Origin: Gemelliphila palaticanis
GTDB lineage: Bacteria > Bacillota > Bacilli > Staphylococcales > Gemellaceae
DNA: 43,154 nt
Direction of reading: 5' to 3'
Assembly: GCA_013415235.1 (NCBI GenBank)
Contig: JACBYF010000013.1
Coordinates: forward strand, 1 to 43,154
Part shown: positions 8,317-16,392 of the stretch, piece after piece
How positions within the stretch are numbered: position 1 is the stretch's first letter
How the letters are laid out: every line of letters begins with the position of its first letter
Translations under genes and position numbers: made by a program
The notes under the pieces: generated by a model
Databases searched by the model: none
Seen by the model: the letters and a program-made list of their open reading frames with translations, nothing else
Told to the model about the DNA's origin: nothing

Positions 8317-9198
8317 TTAGGCTGTTGCTTTAGATAAACCTTTTTTAAGCATGCTTATAGCTGTTATTATTACTACCGCAATAACTACCCATAGTAATGT
8401 ACTAACATCCATATCTTTTACAATTTTAGCTGCTACGAATACCCCAATAACTCCACCTATTGTAATAGCTAAAGATCCTATTCTTGTATAGTTTCCAGCT
8501 TTAATAAACTCTGGAGAACCAATAGCCATAAGACCTGCACAAGAAGCCATCATAATTGGGAACGCTACTTTAGGATCTAATCCTAACATGTAAACCATAG
8601 CCATACATGGTGCATAAAGACCAACACCTGCCATCATTAGTGCTCCTAGAATGAAGTTTCCAACTACACCGATAACTAATTTACCACCAGTTAAGCCGAT
8701 AGCTGTACCTACTCCTAGACCTTTAATCCATCCCATTTGACCTGCAAGCATAAGCCCTGCAGTTATTAATAAACAGATACCCATAAATATTTGAATTTTT
8801 TTCTCTGGTAATTTATTTACTACACGAGCACCAACTATAGCTCCAGCTATAGCTGCAATAACCATTGAGAATAAAGTAATACCTTCAACTTCTACAGCTG
8901 TTAAGAAAATAAATGCTTCTGCTAATACTGGAATAGTGTGTGAAACGTTAAGAGTTCCTGGTATTAATTTATCATTTTTTAAAAATTTAGTTACTTGGAA
9001 TAACATTGTTGTTGGTGCAAAACTTCCTATACCTAAAGTATCAAAGAAGTCTGTTACAAAACCTATAAAGAATGCTAAAATAGGATTTTCTTTTCCTAAA
9101 TTATCTTTGTTTTTAACTATGTCTATTGCAAATAAAGCTACAAAGTAAACTCCACCTGCTCCTAATACTACTAGTAATAATGTTAATAAATCGAACAT
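8317..9198 (-). CDS. TSUP (TauE/SafE) family permease at the end of the prd operon
   Basis: A 293-residue protein, largely hydrophobic, with about eight membrane segments. It has the TSUP features: two related halves, the GFVTDFFDTLGIGSFAPTT stretch in the first half and KLVIGVVGNFILGALMMAGVGLY in the second. The family exports or imports small organic or sulfur anions (sulfite, sulfonates, carboxylates). It follows prdF by 13 bp on the same strand and is co-directional with the proline reductase genes. A role moving proline or the product 5-aminovalerate is possible from context but is not shown by the sequence. Confidence 0.82.
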   Translation of the reverse strand: MFDLLTLLLVVLGAGGVYFVALFAIDIVKNKDNLGKENPILAFFIGFVTDFFDTLGIGSFAPTTMLFQVTKFLKNDKLIPGTLNVSHTIPVLAEAFIFLTAVEVEGITLFSMVIAAIAGAIVGARVVNKLPEKKIQIFMGICLLITAGLMLAGQMGWIKGLGVGTAIGLTGGKLVIGVVGNFILGALMMAGVGLYAPCMAMVYMLGLDPKVAFPIMMASCAGLMAIGSPEFIKAGNYTRIGSLAITIGGVIGVFVAAKIVKDMDVSTLLWVVIAVVIITAISMLKKGLSKATA

Positions 9199-9211
9199 AT
9201 TTTTCCTCCTT

Positions 9212-10228
9212 CTATCCTAGTAAGAATCCGTAAGTTAATGGATCTTCTGGATCATAAACGTAATTACTGAATCCGATAATATATCCAGATCCTGTTATTT
9301 CTGGAATAATAGCATCGTATCCTTCTAATTTTCTTTCTTCTAATATTCTTCCTTTGAAGATTGTTCCTAAAATACTTTCGTATACGAAAGGTTCTCCTAC
9401 TTTTAATTCACCTTTTGAATAAAGTGTTGCTAATTTAGCTGACGTACCTGTACCACATGGTGAACGGTCTATATTTCCATCTCCAAATACTACTACGTTT
9501 TTGAAAGTAGCTTCTGGATGAGTTGGTTTGTCATAAATTTCTACTAAATCAACTGTTTTAATATGAGATAGTGTTGGATGTTGTATTTCTACTTGAGCGT
9601 TAACTGCATCTCTTAACTTAAGAGCTTTCTCTTTTAATAATGAAGCATTTTCTGGACATACAGTAAGTCCAAATTGATCTGCTGAAATTATTGCGAAGAA
9701 ACTTCCTCCGAATGAAATATCAAATTTAACTTTTCCTAATCCTTCTACTTCTAACTCAACATTTTCTTTATATAAAAACGACTCTACATTTTTGAATGAA
9801 ACTTCTTTAACTTTTAATTTATCATTTAATTTTGCTGTTGCATATATTAATCCTGCTGGTGTTTCAACAACAACTTCTTTTTCAGTTGCACCTTCTTCTA
9901 CTTCAACCATTCCAGTTTCTATAGAAGCTGTAACTGCTGCTATTGTGTTGTGTCCACACATATTTAAGTAACCACCAGTATCCATAAATATAAGACCAAA
10001 ATCAGCTTCTTCTGTAGTTGGAGATAGTATAAATGCTCCAAACATATCTTGGTGTCCACGTGGTTCAAACATTATAGATTTTCTAATATGGTCCATGTGA
10101 TCTATTAAGTATTGCTTTTTCTCTACCATGTTTTTCCCAGGTATTTTTGGTATTCCTGCTGTTACTAAACGAGCTGGTTCTCCTGCTGCGTGTGTATCTA
10201 TTACTGATATCATTTTATTAAATTTCAT
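9212..10228 (-). CDS. prdF: Proline racemase
   Basis: PrdF interconverts L- and D-proline without a cofactor, giving the D-proline that the reductase uses. The 338 residues carry the two catalytic cysteines of the family: Cys91 in NMCGHNT and Cys258 in SPCGTGTSAK, with the DTHAAGEPAR motif near the N-terminus. The close relatives in which both thiols are Cys are true proline racemases; hydroxyproline epimerases also share them, so context (prd operon) supports proline. The start has AAGGAG about 7 bases upstream. Confidence 0.94.
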   Translation of the reverse strand: MKFNKMISVIDTHAAGEPARLVTAGIPKIPGKNMVEKKQYLIDHMDHIRKSIMFEPRGHQDMFGAFILSPTTEEADFGLIFMDTGGYLNMCGHNTIAAVTASIETGMVEVEEGATEKEVVVETPAGLIYATAKLNDKLKVKEVSFKNVESFLYKENVELEVEGLGKVKFDISFGGSFFAIISADQFGLTVCPENASLLKEKALKLRDAVNAQVEIQHPTLSHIKTVDLVEIYDKPTHPEATFKNVVVFGDGNIDRSPCGTGTSAKLATLYSKGELKVGEPFVYESILGTIFKGRILEERKLEGYDAIIPEITGSGYIIGFSNYVYDPEDPLTYGFLLG

Positions 10229-10254
10229 GATTTATCTCTCCTTGTAGATTATTT

Positions 10255-10725
10255 TTAAAACTTTCCATCTTTTCTCATTTTTAATTTTAAAAGACTTAGT
10301 GCTTTTCTAGCATCTAACGAATCTATGTTATTTTGTCCTACTATTTCTGTTTCTACGCCTTCTTCTGATTTATTAAAATCAATTACGTATTTAGTATATT
10401 CATTTTCTACTACAAATTTATGTTTCCCCATAAATTTTAACCCGACTATAGATATACCTCTTTCTCCTATCTCAAACATAGTATTAGCATAATCAACATC
10501 ACTATTACCCCAGCCATCGGCTGAGATAATAGCTCCGTCAGTTCGCATAGCATCAAGCCATACTGCTGTTCTAAAACCAACTAAATTTTTTAATTTGTTG
10601 TCTTGTGGTGTTCCTACTACTACTACTCCTTGAAAATCTATTTCAGGATCGTTTGCTAAAGTATCTAAAAGAGGATCTCTAAAGTGATGTAGACTAGTTT
10701 CTTTTGTTGATGGTCCTATTCCCAT
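10255..10725 (-). CDS. prdE: Proline reductase cluster protein PrdE (PrdA C-terminal-half paralogue)
   Basis: A 156-residue protein that aligns with the C-terminal part of PrdA from just after its cleavage cysteine. PrdE starts MGIGPSTKETSLHHFRDPL, and PrdA after Thr440-Cys441 reads IGPASKECSRHYYREPL; both go on with EIDxxGVxxVG(T/S)PQ and ISADGWGN or VTTEGFGN. It lacks the cysteine itself, so it cannot form the pyruvoyl group. It begins 16 bp after the prdD stop. Its role in the reductase complex is not known. Confidence 0.85.
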   Translation of the reverse strand: MGIGPSTKETSLHHFRDPLLDTLANDPEIDFQGVVVVGTPQDNKLKNLVGFRTAVWLDAMRTDGAIISADGWGNSDVDYANTMFEIGERGISIVGLKFMGKHKFVVENEYTKYVIDFNKSEEGVETEIVGQNNIDSLDARKALSLLKLKMRKDGKF

Positions 10726-10741
10726 TTACCTACACCTCTTT

Positions 10742-11479
10742 CTACACCATTGCCCTAATCGCCCCATCACGATACTCATTAGGAGTTAGTAATATCGGCA
10801 TATTTTGCATATCTATTATTGAAATACCTTTATCCATACCACTAGGTTCTGCTGGGAAAAGTTGATTGTCATACATCATTCCTTGTCCTGCAACTTCTTT
10901 AACTAAAGCAACCTTAGGCTTTCCTGGATTTTTTTTGTTAAAGAATTCATGAACTTCATCAGCATCTCTACCACTTAGCATTTTCATAACTTCTCTAATG
11001 TTTTGTAAGTATAGATCTGATAATTCAAATATTGCTGTTGCTAGTGCTCTATCAAAGTTTATTCCTGCTTTAATAGTAACATCTATATGTATTAAATAAT
11101 CTTTATCCCCTGGAGTGCCTGCTTTATTAAGAACTAATTGTTCTTTCAAAATACCTTCTGAAGATCCAAATTCATGCATTTGGTGCCCTTCTGTATTTGC
11201 TCCTGTAAGCAAAGCATATACTCCTGTTAAGGTATGAGTAATACCCTCTCCTACTCTACCTAAAACCTTTGTAGATATAGGTACTATATCCATTATTGTG
11301 TTTACATATATATTGTGATTACCGGGTTCTATAATTTTTATTTCTACCTTTTCAAATAAATTTTTATTGTATTCTACTTCTGTACTAAGCATAAGTTTCC
11401 CATTGTCTATTTTTATCTTATTACCTAGACTTACAGATTTAATGTGGAATACTTTTATTTGCAGTCTATTATCTTGCAT
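10742..11479 (-). CDS. prdD: Proline reductase cluster protein PrdD (PrdA N-terminal-half paralogue)
   Basis: A 245-residue protein matching the middle part of PrdA before its cleavage site. Shared blocks are TIMDxxPI, LTGxxANxxQxxEFGSSEG, VKE(V/I)xGQGxMxDNxxxPxEP and a C-terminal PxxLxPxExxDG(A/G)(I/V)xA. It stops at RAMV, the position just before Thr-Cys in PrdA. The ATG at 11479 is chosen: it has AGAGGG 8 bases upstream and gives the family-like start MQDNRLQIKVFHIKSV. The frame is open 21 codons further up to a TTG at 11542 without a good ribosome site. Function unknown; it is a regular prd operon member. Confidence 0.85.
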   Translation of the reverse strand: MQDNRLQIKVFHIKSVSLGNKIKIDNGKLMLSTEVEYNKNLFEKVEIKIIEPGNHNIYVNTIMDIVPISTKVLGRVGEGITHTLTGVYALLTGANTEGHQMHEFGSSEGILKEQLVLNKAGTPGDKDYLIHIDVTIKAGINFDRALATAIFELSDLYLQNIREVMKMLSGRDADEVHEFFNKKNPGKPKVALVKEVAGQGMMYDNQLFPAEPSGMDKGISIIDMQNMPILLTPNEYRDGAIRAMV

Positions 11480-11556
11480 ATTATCAACCCTCTGCTTTTC
11501 TACTATATTTACATACCCTACTTTTGCAAAAATTACTGACAACTTCCCTATAAGTG

Positions 11557-11575
11557 CAGTATTTTCACAATACTG
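11557..11575 (-). other. Hairpin in the prdB-prdD leader
   Basis: CAGTATT and AATACTG pair perfectly (7 bp) around a 5-nt loop, upstream of prdD. It follows the larger hairpin at 11595-11624. Together they may protect mRNA ends or tune prdD expression; this is an inference. Confidence 0.4.
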
Positions 11576-11594
11576 TAAATATAGTTTAGTTAAA

Positions 11595-11624
11595 AATAAT
11601 AGGGAGGTTGCCCTCCCTATTATT
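11595..11624 (-). terminator. Strong hairpin directly after prdB
   Basis: AATAATAGGGAGG and CCTCCCTATTATT pair over 13 bp with a GCAA loop on the minus strand (GNRA type). It begins right after the prdB stop and is followed by only a short T stretch (ATTTTTAAC). It probably acts as a partial terminator or processing site that lowers prdDEF relative to prdCAB. Confidence 0.65.
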
Positions 11625-12350
11625 TTATATATTAGCTATATACTCATATGGAAGTGGCACTATTTTTCCTGCGCTTGGTATTTCAACTAATTGTGTTAAA
11701 GTGTCTTTTAATATAGCTGTTTGTTGTTCTATATTATGTGGTTCTCCTGCGTTCGCACCCATTGGTACTAATGGCGCTACTGATCTTGGAGTACCGTTTT
11801 GACGCACTACTGGTGGTAATGCTGCTATTAAGATTGTAGGAATTCCTGCTTCCTCTATTGCTCTCTGCACGATCACGGCAGTTCTATGGCAAGTACCTCA
11901 ACCAGCTGTCAGAACTACTGCGTCTACTCCTTCTTCTACCAATTTTTTAGCTATTTCTGGACCTGTTTCTTCAGTGAAAACCTCTTGGTTTCCTCCTCCA
12001 CCCATGAATCCGTAGTGATTTTCTCCTACACTACCAATGAATCCTTCTGCTGCTAATTCATTAAGACGATCTATTGGGAACATACAGTTAATATCTCTGT
12101 TAGCATCTGCATTATCGTATCCTCCGTGTGATACCATTAATGCTTCACTTCCTGCTGCATTAGGAACTACTCTATAAGTTGTATCCCCTGCTAAGTTAAA
12201 TCTTGCATCCGTTTTTAAGTGTACCCCTGCTGCTGTTGCTAAAGCTACTTTCATATCTTTTAATTCTTTAGTAACTGGTGCCCAAACTGGTTTTGGTGTA
12301 ATAGGTACGAATATTTCTGATTGTAATCCTTCAAATACCGTTAATGACAT
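11625..12350 (-). CDS. prdB: D-proline reductase subunit PrdB (selenoprotein; in-frame TGA at codon 151)
   Basis: PrdB is the selenium-containing catalytic subunit of D-proline reductase, which opens the D-proline ring to 5-aminovalerate. Codons 1-150 end DAVVLTAG, then TGA (11898-11900), then the same frame continues GTCHRTAVIVQRAIEEAG to a TAA at 11625-11627: 241 residues in all, the size of known PrdB. The TGA is read as selenocysteine (Sec151), forming a Sec-Gly-Thr-Cys redox motif with Cys154. This is the selenocysteine site known for the family. A short hairpin (CTGC/GCAG, 11865-11881) follows at the right distance for a SECIS but is weak. Automated callers would split this into two genes. 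Confidence 0.95.
11865..11881 (-). promoter_or_regulatory. Possible SECIS hairpin in prdB
   Basis: CTGC and GCAG (4 bp) bracket a 9-nt loop, 17-33 nt after the TGA. The distance fits a bacterial SECIS element, but the stem is short, so this is a weak call. Confidence 0.35.
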
Positions 12351-12373
12351 TCTGATTTCTCCTTTCGAATTGT

Positions 12374-12655
12374 CTATTTATTTTTATTTTGAATATCTTC
12401 TTGTAATTTTTTTGTATTGTTTATAGCACTAACATAATGCTCATTAGGTTCTTCTGATAAAACTTCAGGATAACTTAGTAAGAAAGCTACTTCTTGTCCT
12501 ACTTTTACATCATATTGTGATATAAGCATTCTTAATGGAATTTTAAATTGCCCTAGTCTCCCTTTTATATCTATTGTTACACTTGCATCTGTTAATTCTA
12601 CTATTACCCCTTCAAAAACTCTTTCTGTTGAGGCATATTTTAATTTTTCATACAT
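12374..12655 (-). CDS. Small conserved protein of the prd operon (CBO2463/CBO2479-type)
   Basis: A 93-residue protein of beta-strand-like pattern (FEGVIVELTDASVTIDIKGR, then FKIPLRMLISQYDVKVGQEV and AFLLSYPEV). It lies between prdA (5 bp) and prdB (23 bp). A small protein of this sort sits at the same place in clostridial prd operons and is annotated as a CBO2463/CBO2479 domain protein; I recall this family from context and its role is unknown. No catalytic cysteine or signal peptide is visible. Confidence 0.7.
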   Translation of the reverse strand: MYEKLKYASTERVFEGVIVELTDASVTIDIKGRLGQFKIPLRMLISQYDVKVGQEVAFLLSYPEVLSEEPNEHYVSAINNTKKLQEDIQNKNK

Positions 12656-12660
12656 ATTAA

Positions 12661-14598
12661 TTACTCTTCTTTTTCATAAATTTCTTGACGTTTTTTACTC
12701 TTAGGTAATACTTGCTCATTATCTACTAATTCTACTTTTTGTCCAGTAGTTTTTTCAATTACTTCTATGTTGTTGAACTTAACGTTTGGATTCCATTTTC
12801 TTTCTGCTTTTTTAATTGTTCCTCCACCCATTTGAGTTTTTAACATAGCTAATGCACGAATTGCATCTTCTTTACATAATGTGTTGTTTGATAAGATTTC
12901 GTTTTCGATACCTTGTTTAGATTTGTTGTTATCTACCATTGCGTTCATGTACTCGTTACCTACAACTAATGCACCTTGAACTGCTGAGTAAGTCATACCT
13001 ACAACTGATACTCCACGTTTACCTACTTCTTCGATGTGAGAAGCAAAGTCGATATGGTTGTTACCGAATCCTTCTGTTGTTACTATTACTCCATCTAAGT
13101 CCATAGCTTCAATAGTCATACCTAGACGTTTAGATACATAGAATTTTTCTGAGTTAGCTTGTGGAGATCCTACTAAAAGTACCCCTACTAAATCTATTTC
13201 TTCGTCTGCCATAGCTTCAAGAACTAGTGGTTCACGGTAGTAGTGTCTTGAACATTCTTTAGATGCTGGTCCTATACAAGTTAATGCGTGTACCCCTCCA
13301 TCTAATAATTCAGTTGGCGCTAACATTACAGGTAAGTTTCCTAAGTCTACGTTAGGTTTTGCTCCTAATGTTCCTACTGGCTCAACTGGTAAGATTAAGT
13401 TGTCGTGCATAGCTCCTTGTCCCATGATTTCTTTTACAACAAGAACTTTTTTGTTTCCTGGACGACGATATTGTTTAATGTGCACATCTCCTACAACTAG
13501 GCTTTCATCTTTAACAGCTTTAAGTGCTTTACGGATTTCTTCAGTTATGTAGTCAAATGCTTTGTGAGCTGCTAATGGTCCTGGACGTTCCATATTAGCT
13601 CCTTCTTTAATTATAACTTGACCTTTAATGAAGATTTCTCCTTTATCTGGTGCACCTGGGCGTCCCCACATAATATTTCTTTCTAATTCTCCTTCTGAAG
13701 AACCGAACTCTCCAATTTGAACTCCGTTAGCATCAGTTCCTGTAAGAACCATTACTACACCTTTTAGCTCTCTAGAGATACCGTGTCCTAAATCTCCTTC
13801 TTCTTTACAAGCTATAGGTTGAACGTCCATTATAGTTTCACTATAAGTATCATATTTATCAGGAGTAATTATTTCTAAGCTAACAGATTCTACTAATTCT
13901 TCTGAAGCTGCTGCTTCTTTACATAAATCTTCTGGTGTTCTTATAGTTAAAGTTGTTCCATTGATTTCTGTTTTTTCTCCAAATACTACTTTATCTATTT
14001 TGTAGTGTTTAGTTATTAACTCTCTAATTAATTTTGCTTCACCTTCTTTTTTAACAGGTGCTTCAGCTACTACTTCTTTTGTTTCTGATACTGCTTTTGA
14101 AGCAACTTCTGGTGCTACTACAGATTCTACTACTTGAGTAGCTGGTTGCACTGATTGTGCAAATGCAGCAACTGGAATTTCTATATCAATTCCTCTACCT
14201 TCATCTATGTGTAATTTTAATACTTGTGCAGCTCCTACTGGCGCAACTGGTGCTACAGATGAAACTGAGGCTACAGGTGCAACTGGTGCTACAACTGGTT
14301 TAGCTTCTACTTTTTCTTCTACTTGTTCTACTTTTTCTTCTCCACCTTGAACTTTATCAAGAACAGCTGGTGTTAATGGTACTAATGAGTCACAAGTTTT
14401 TGTTAATTTAGCTCCTAAAACTTGTCCTATAGTTAGTGCATCTTCTGGGAAAGTAAGTAATCCTGAATCTACTAAATCATCAAATAATGCTGGATCCTCT
14501 AAGTTTTCTGGTCCAATAACTATCCCTTCTTCTGCTCTACAGCATAATACCGCTTTGTCATTTAGATGCTCTTTTGCCGTTTCTTTTGTAATCGCCAT
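12661..14598 (-). CDS. prdA: D-proline reductase pro-protein PrdA
   Basis: PrdA is cut at an internal cysteine into two subunits; the cysteine becomes a pyruvoyl group that binds the amino group of D-proline, next to the selenol of PrdB. The 645 residues have an N-terminal domain with CCRAEEGIVIGPE, an Ala/Pro/Val-rich linker (about 95-125) and a core with LTGTDANGVQIGEFGSSEG (285-303) and VVKEIMGQGAMHDN. The likely cleavage site is Thr440-Cys441 in HALTCIGPASKE, with the smaller subunit following. The linker is made of repeats of VAPVA. The start ATG follows the prdC stop by 25 bp with AGGAGGGT upstream. Confidence 0.95.
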   Translation of the reverse strand: MAITKETAKEHLNDKAVLCCRAEEGIVIGPENLEDPALFDDLVDSGLLTFPEDALTIGQVLGAKLTKTCDSLVPLTPAVLDKVQGGEEKVEQVEEKVEAKPVVAPVAPVASVSSVAPVAPVGAAQVLKLHIDEGRGIDIEIPVAAFAQSVQPATQVVESVVAPEVASKAVSETKEVVAEAPVKKEGEAKLIRELITKHYKIDKVVFGEKTEINGTTLTIRTPEDLCKEAAASEELVESVSLEIITPDKYDTYSETIMDVQPIACKEEGDLGHGISRELKGVVMVLTGTDANGVQIGEFGSSEGELERNIMWGRPGAPDKGEIFIKGQVIIKEGANMERPGPLAAHKAFDYITEEIRKALKAVKDESLVVGDVHIKQYRRPGNKKVLVVKEIMGQGAMHDNLILPVEPVGTLGAKPNVDLGNLPVMLAPTELLDGGVHALTCIGPASKECSRHYYREPLVLEAMADEEIDLVGVLLVGSPQANSEKFYVSKRLGMTIEAMDLDGVIVTTEGFGNNHIDFASHIEEVGKRGVSVVGMTYSAVQGALVVGNEYMNAMVDNNKSKQGIENEILSNNTLCKEDAIRALAMLKTQMGGGTIKKAERKWNPNVKFNNIEVIEKTTGQKVELVDNEQVLPKSKKRQEIYEKEE

Positions 14599-14623
14599 TT
14601 ATATGACCCTCCTAATTAATATA

Positions 14624-15925
14624 TTATTTTTTTACTATACTTCTATATAATTTGTGTCCGGCACCTCTAAGTACATGATCGGTACTATGGTATACTGCTA
14701 CTCCTAACCTAGGAGCTACTCCTGTTACCGTATTAGTTCAATCCTGACATGTACCTGCTATTACAGCATTTGCGCCATCTTTTTTCATTTTTAGTATTTT
14801 TTCTGCTTGTCCTGGGCAAATTCCTGGAAGTTCACAACGATATCTTCCATTTTTATCTTGCTTCATACGTTTACACATATGAACAGATACAACTTCCGAT
14901 CCCATTCCATCAGCTATTTCTCTAAGTCTTTCTTCTCCTGCACCACATTCACAAATAAGTATTCCTACTTTTTCTTTTCCTGTAGGATATGGCATTGCTA
15001 CAAGTATTCCTCCTGTAGTTTTTGAAACTGGAGTTTCATGCTTACCACTCTTACCTGTAAACGGTCCACCTAGAACTATTTCTCCGTGTGGTTTTATATA
15101 TCCTCCAGCTTGTTCAATAAATTCTCCAACTGGTAATCCTATAGGTACATCAAAGAAAACTTGGCCTTCTTTTACTCTTCCTCCAACAGTTAAGTCTTTG
15201 TCGATAAGAGGTTTATCTTCTTCTATAGCTTCAACTATTCTTCTTATAGTTTCTGTATTAGAAACTAAAGCATTAGCTTCTAAAGGTAGTTGTCCTATTT
15301 CTAAAGTTTTCCCTAAAACTTCTCTAACTATAACTCTCTCATCTCCTGCTGGATAAATATCTGTAAGTATTTTTACAGAGACAGTAGGTTCATCTTTACA
15401 AGCTTTTCCTATCGCTAAAAGTGCTTTTCTATATTTTGTCTTCATAGCAATATAAGCATGTTTAGCACCTGTTATTTCCATCATATATTTAAGACCGCGA
15501 ACTAAAACTTCTGGATGTTCTTCCATATATTTAATGTTATGAGAAAGAATTGGTTCACATTCAGCAGCATTCGCTAATATATATCCACCTTCAAGTTTAG
15601 TAGATAATTTTATACCTGTAGGAAATCCTGCTCCCCCTAAACCAACTATACCTGCATCTTTTATTTTTTGTAAATAATCATCTGTCTTAGCAAGCTTAAC
15701 ATAATCTTTTGTTTGAATTTCATCTAACTTAAGAGTTATAGAACTTTCTGTTACATTTTCTATAACACCTGATAGACTAGAATGTATATTAGCTCCTAAA
15801 CCATTAGGTACAGCTATTAATTCTCCTCTTTTTACCTTTTGTCCAACTTCAACTATAGGTTTACATGGTGCTCCTACGTGTTGTTTTAAAGGTATTTCGA
15901 TAGTTTTAACATTAAATTTGTACAT
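14624..15925 (-). CDS. prdC: Proline reductase electron-transfer protein PrdC (selenoprotein; in-frame TGA at codon 396)
   Basis: PrdC resembles RnfC and is thought to carry electrons (from NADH or the Rnf system) to D-proline reductase. The first 395 codons end with AVIAGTCQD. A TGA (14738-14740) follows, and the frame then runs 37 more codons, TNTVTGVAPRLGVAVYHSTD and onward, to a TAA at 14624-14626: 433 residues. The TGA is read as selenocysteine (Sec396), forming Cys393-Gln-Asp-Sec396, a CxxU redox pair. RnfC-like features include VGLGGAGFPTGIKLS (about 114-128). A C-terminal cysteine-rich part has CECGAGEER, CKRM and CELPGICPG. A stable hairpin with a GGU loop follows the TGA. It heads the operon. 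Confidence 0.93.
14701..14715 (-). promoter_or_regulatory. Candidate SECIS hairpin in prdC
   Basis: CTCCTA and TAGGAG pair over 6 bp around a GGT loop, whose bases are 29-31 nt after the TGA. Bacterial SECIS elements carry a GU-containing apical loop about 16-37 nt after the UGA, so this fits well. A competing 5-bp stem (AGGAG/CTCCT) overlaps it. Confidence 0.6.
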
Positions 15926-15986
15926 GAGGTTTCCTCCTTTCTTTAATATTAAGTAGTTTCAAGTAGATCTTCTTATCTACAAAGTT

Positions 15987-16015
15987 ATTATAATACAGTT
16001 AAAAATAAAAATCAA
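15987..16015 (-). promoter_or_regulatory. Sigma-A promoter of the prd operon
   Basis: On the minus strand TTGATT (16010-16015), 17 bp and TATAAT (15987-15992) lie about 62 bases before prdC. In C. difficile and relatives prd genes are driven by PrdR and sigma-54; no clear -24/-12 sigma-54 site (TGGCAC-N5-TTGC) was found here. Confidence 0.65.
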
Positions 16016-16124
16016 TACTTTTTAGCAAAAATATCCAACAATATTACAACAAAAAATACAACAACCAAACAAACCTTTGTTTCGCTTGTTTTCATAACTT
16101 TTCATAGTGTAATACAACTATAAA

Positions 16125-16140
16125 TGTAACTGTTTCTACA
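16125..16140. promoter_or_regulatory. Operator-like dyad 1 (TGTAAC-T-GTTTCTACA)
   Basis: An imperfect inverted repeat with core AACTGTT between the divergent prd and mevalonate operons. It shares its nine-base core AACTGTTTC with the dyad at 16173-16185; the centres are 48 bp apart. Confidence 0.35.
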
Positions 16141-16151
16141 ACATTTTTAAA

Positions 16152-16166
16152 TGATAATAATTGTCA
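16152..16166. promoter_or_regulatory. Fur/PerR-type 7-1-7 box
   Basis: TGATAATAATTGTCA matches the Fur-family 7-1-7 operator TGATAAT-N-ATTATCA at 14 of 14 positions but one. It lies between the two AACTGTTTC dyads in the divergent region. Such AT-rich sequence can match by chance. Confidence 0.35.
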
Positions 16167-16172
16167 ATTATT

Positions 16173-16185
16173 TGAAACTGTTTCA
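16173..16185. promoter_or_regulatory. Operator-like dyad 2 (TGAAAC-T-GTTTCA)
   Basis: A perfect 13-bp palindrome around a central T. It resembles a shortened CcpA cre site (consensus TGWAANCGNTNWCA) but lacks the central CG, so another regulator is also possible. Confidence 0.4.
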
Positions 16186-16321
16186 GGATTTTTAAAAATA
16201 TTTGTACTAACTGTACTATATCTATTTTGAATTATATCAATAAAATTAAATAATTTAATTTTATTGATAAATTAACGAAAAATAATAAATAAAATTATAT
16301 TAACAATTTATAACTCATAAT

Positions 16322-16350
16322 TTGAATTTGATACTCTTTTATAGTAGAAT
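16322..16350 (+). promoter_or_regulatory. Promoter of the thiolase/mvaS genes
   Basis: TTGAAT (16322-16327), 17 bp and TAGAAT (16345-16350) precede the thiolase start by about 42 bases. The rest of the 15926-16392 region is AT-rich and holds the prd promoter and the operator-like sites listed separately. Confidence 0.55.
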
Positions 16351-16392
16351 ATAGGGGAAATATTAAACTTCAATTATAAATTAGGAGAAATT

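Noticed and set aside
11367..11802. Two plus-strand open frames over prdD and prdB
   Set aside because: Antisense shadows of conserved prd genes, with no start signals.
11625..11876. An apparent separate 83-residue gene after prdB, starting at a GTG
   Set aside because: It is the C-terminal part of PrdB in the same frame after the TGA, with matching family sequence; reading it as a Sec codon explains it better than a second gene or a pseudogene.
14738..15925. PrdC ending at the TGA with 395 residues
   Set aside because: The same frame continues 37 codons to a TAA just before prdA and the TGA forms a CxxU pair, as in known PrdC selenoproteins.
15926..16392. A sigma-54 (-24/-12) promoter for prdC as in Clostridium difficile
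   Set aside because: No TGGCAC-N5-TTGC-like sequence was found; a sigma-A promoter at 15987-16015 fits better.
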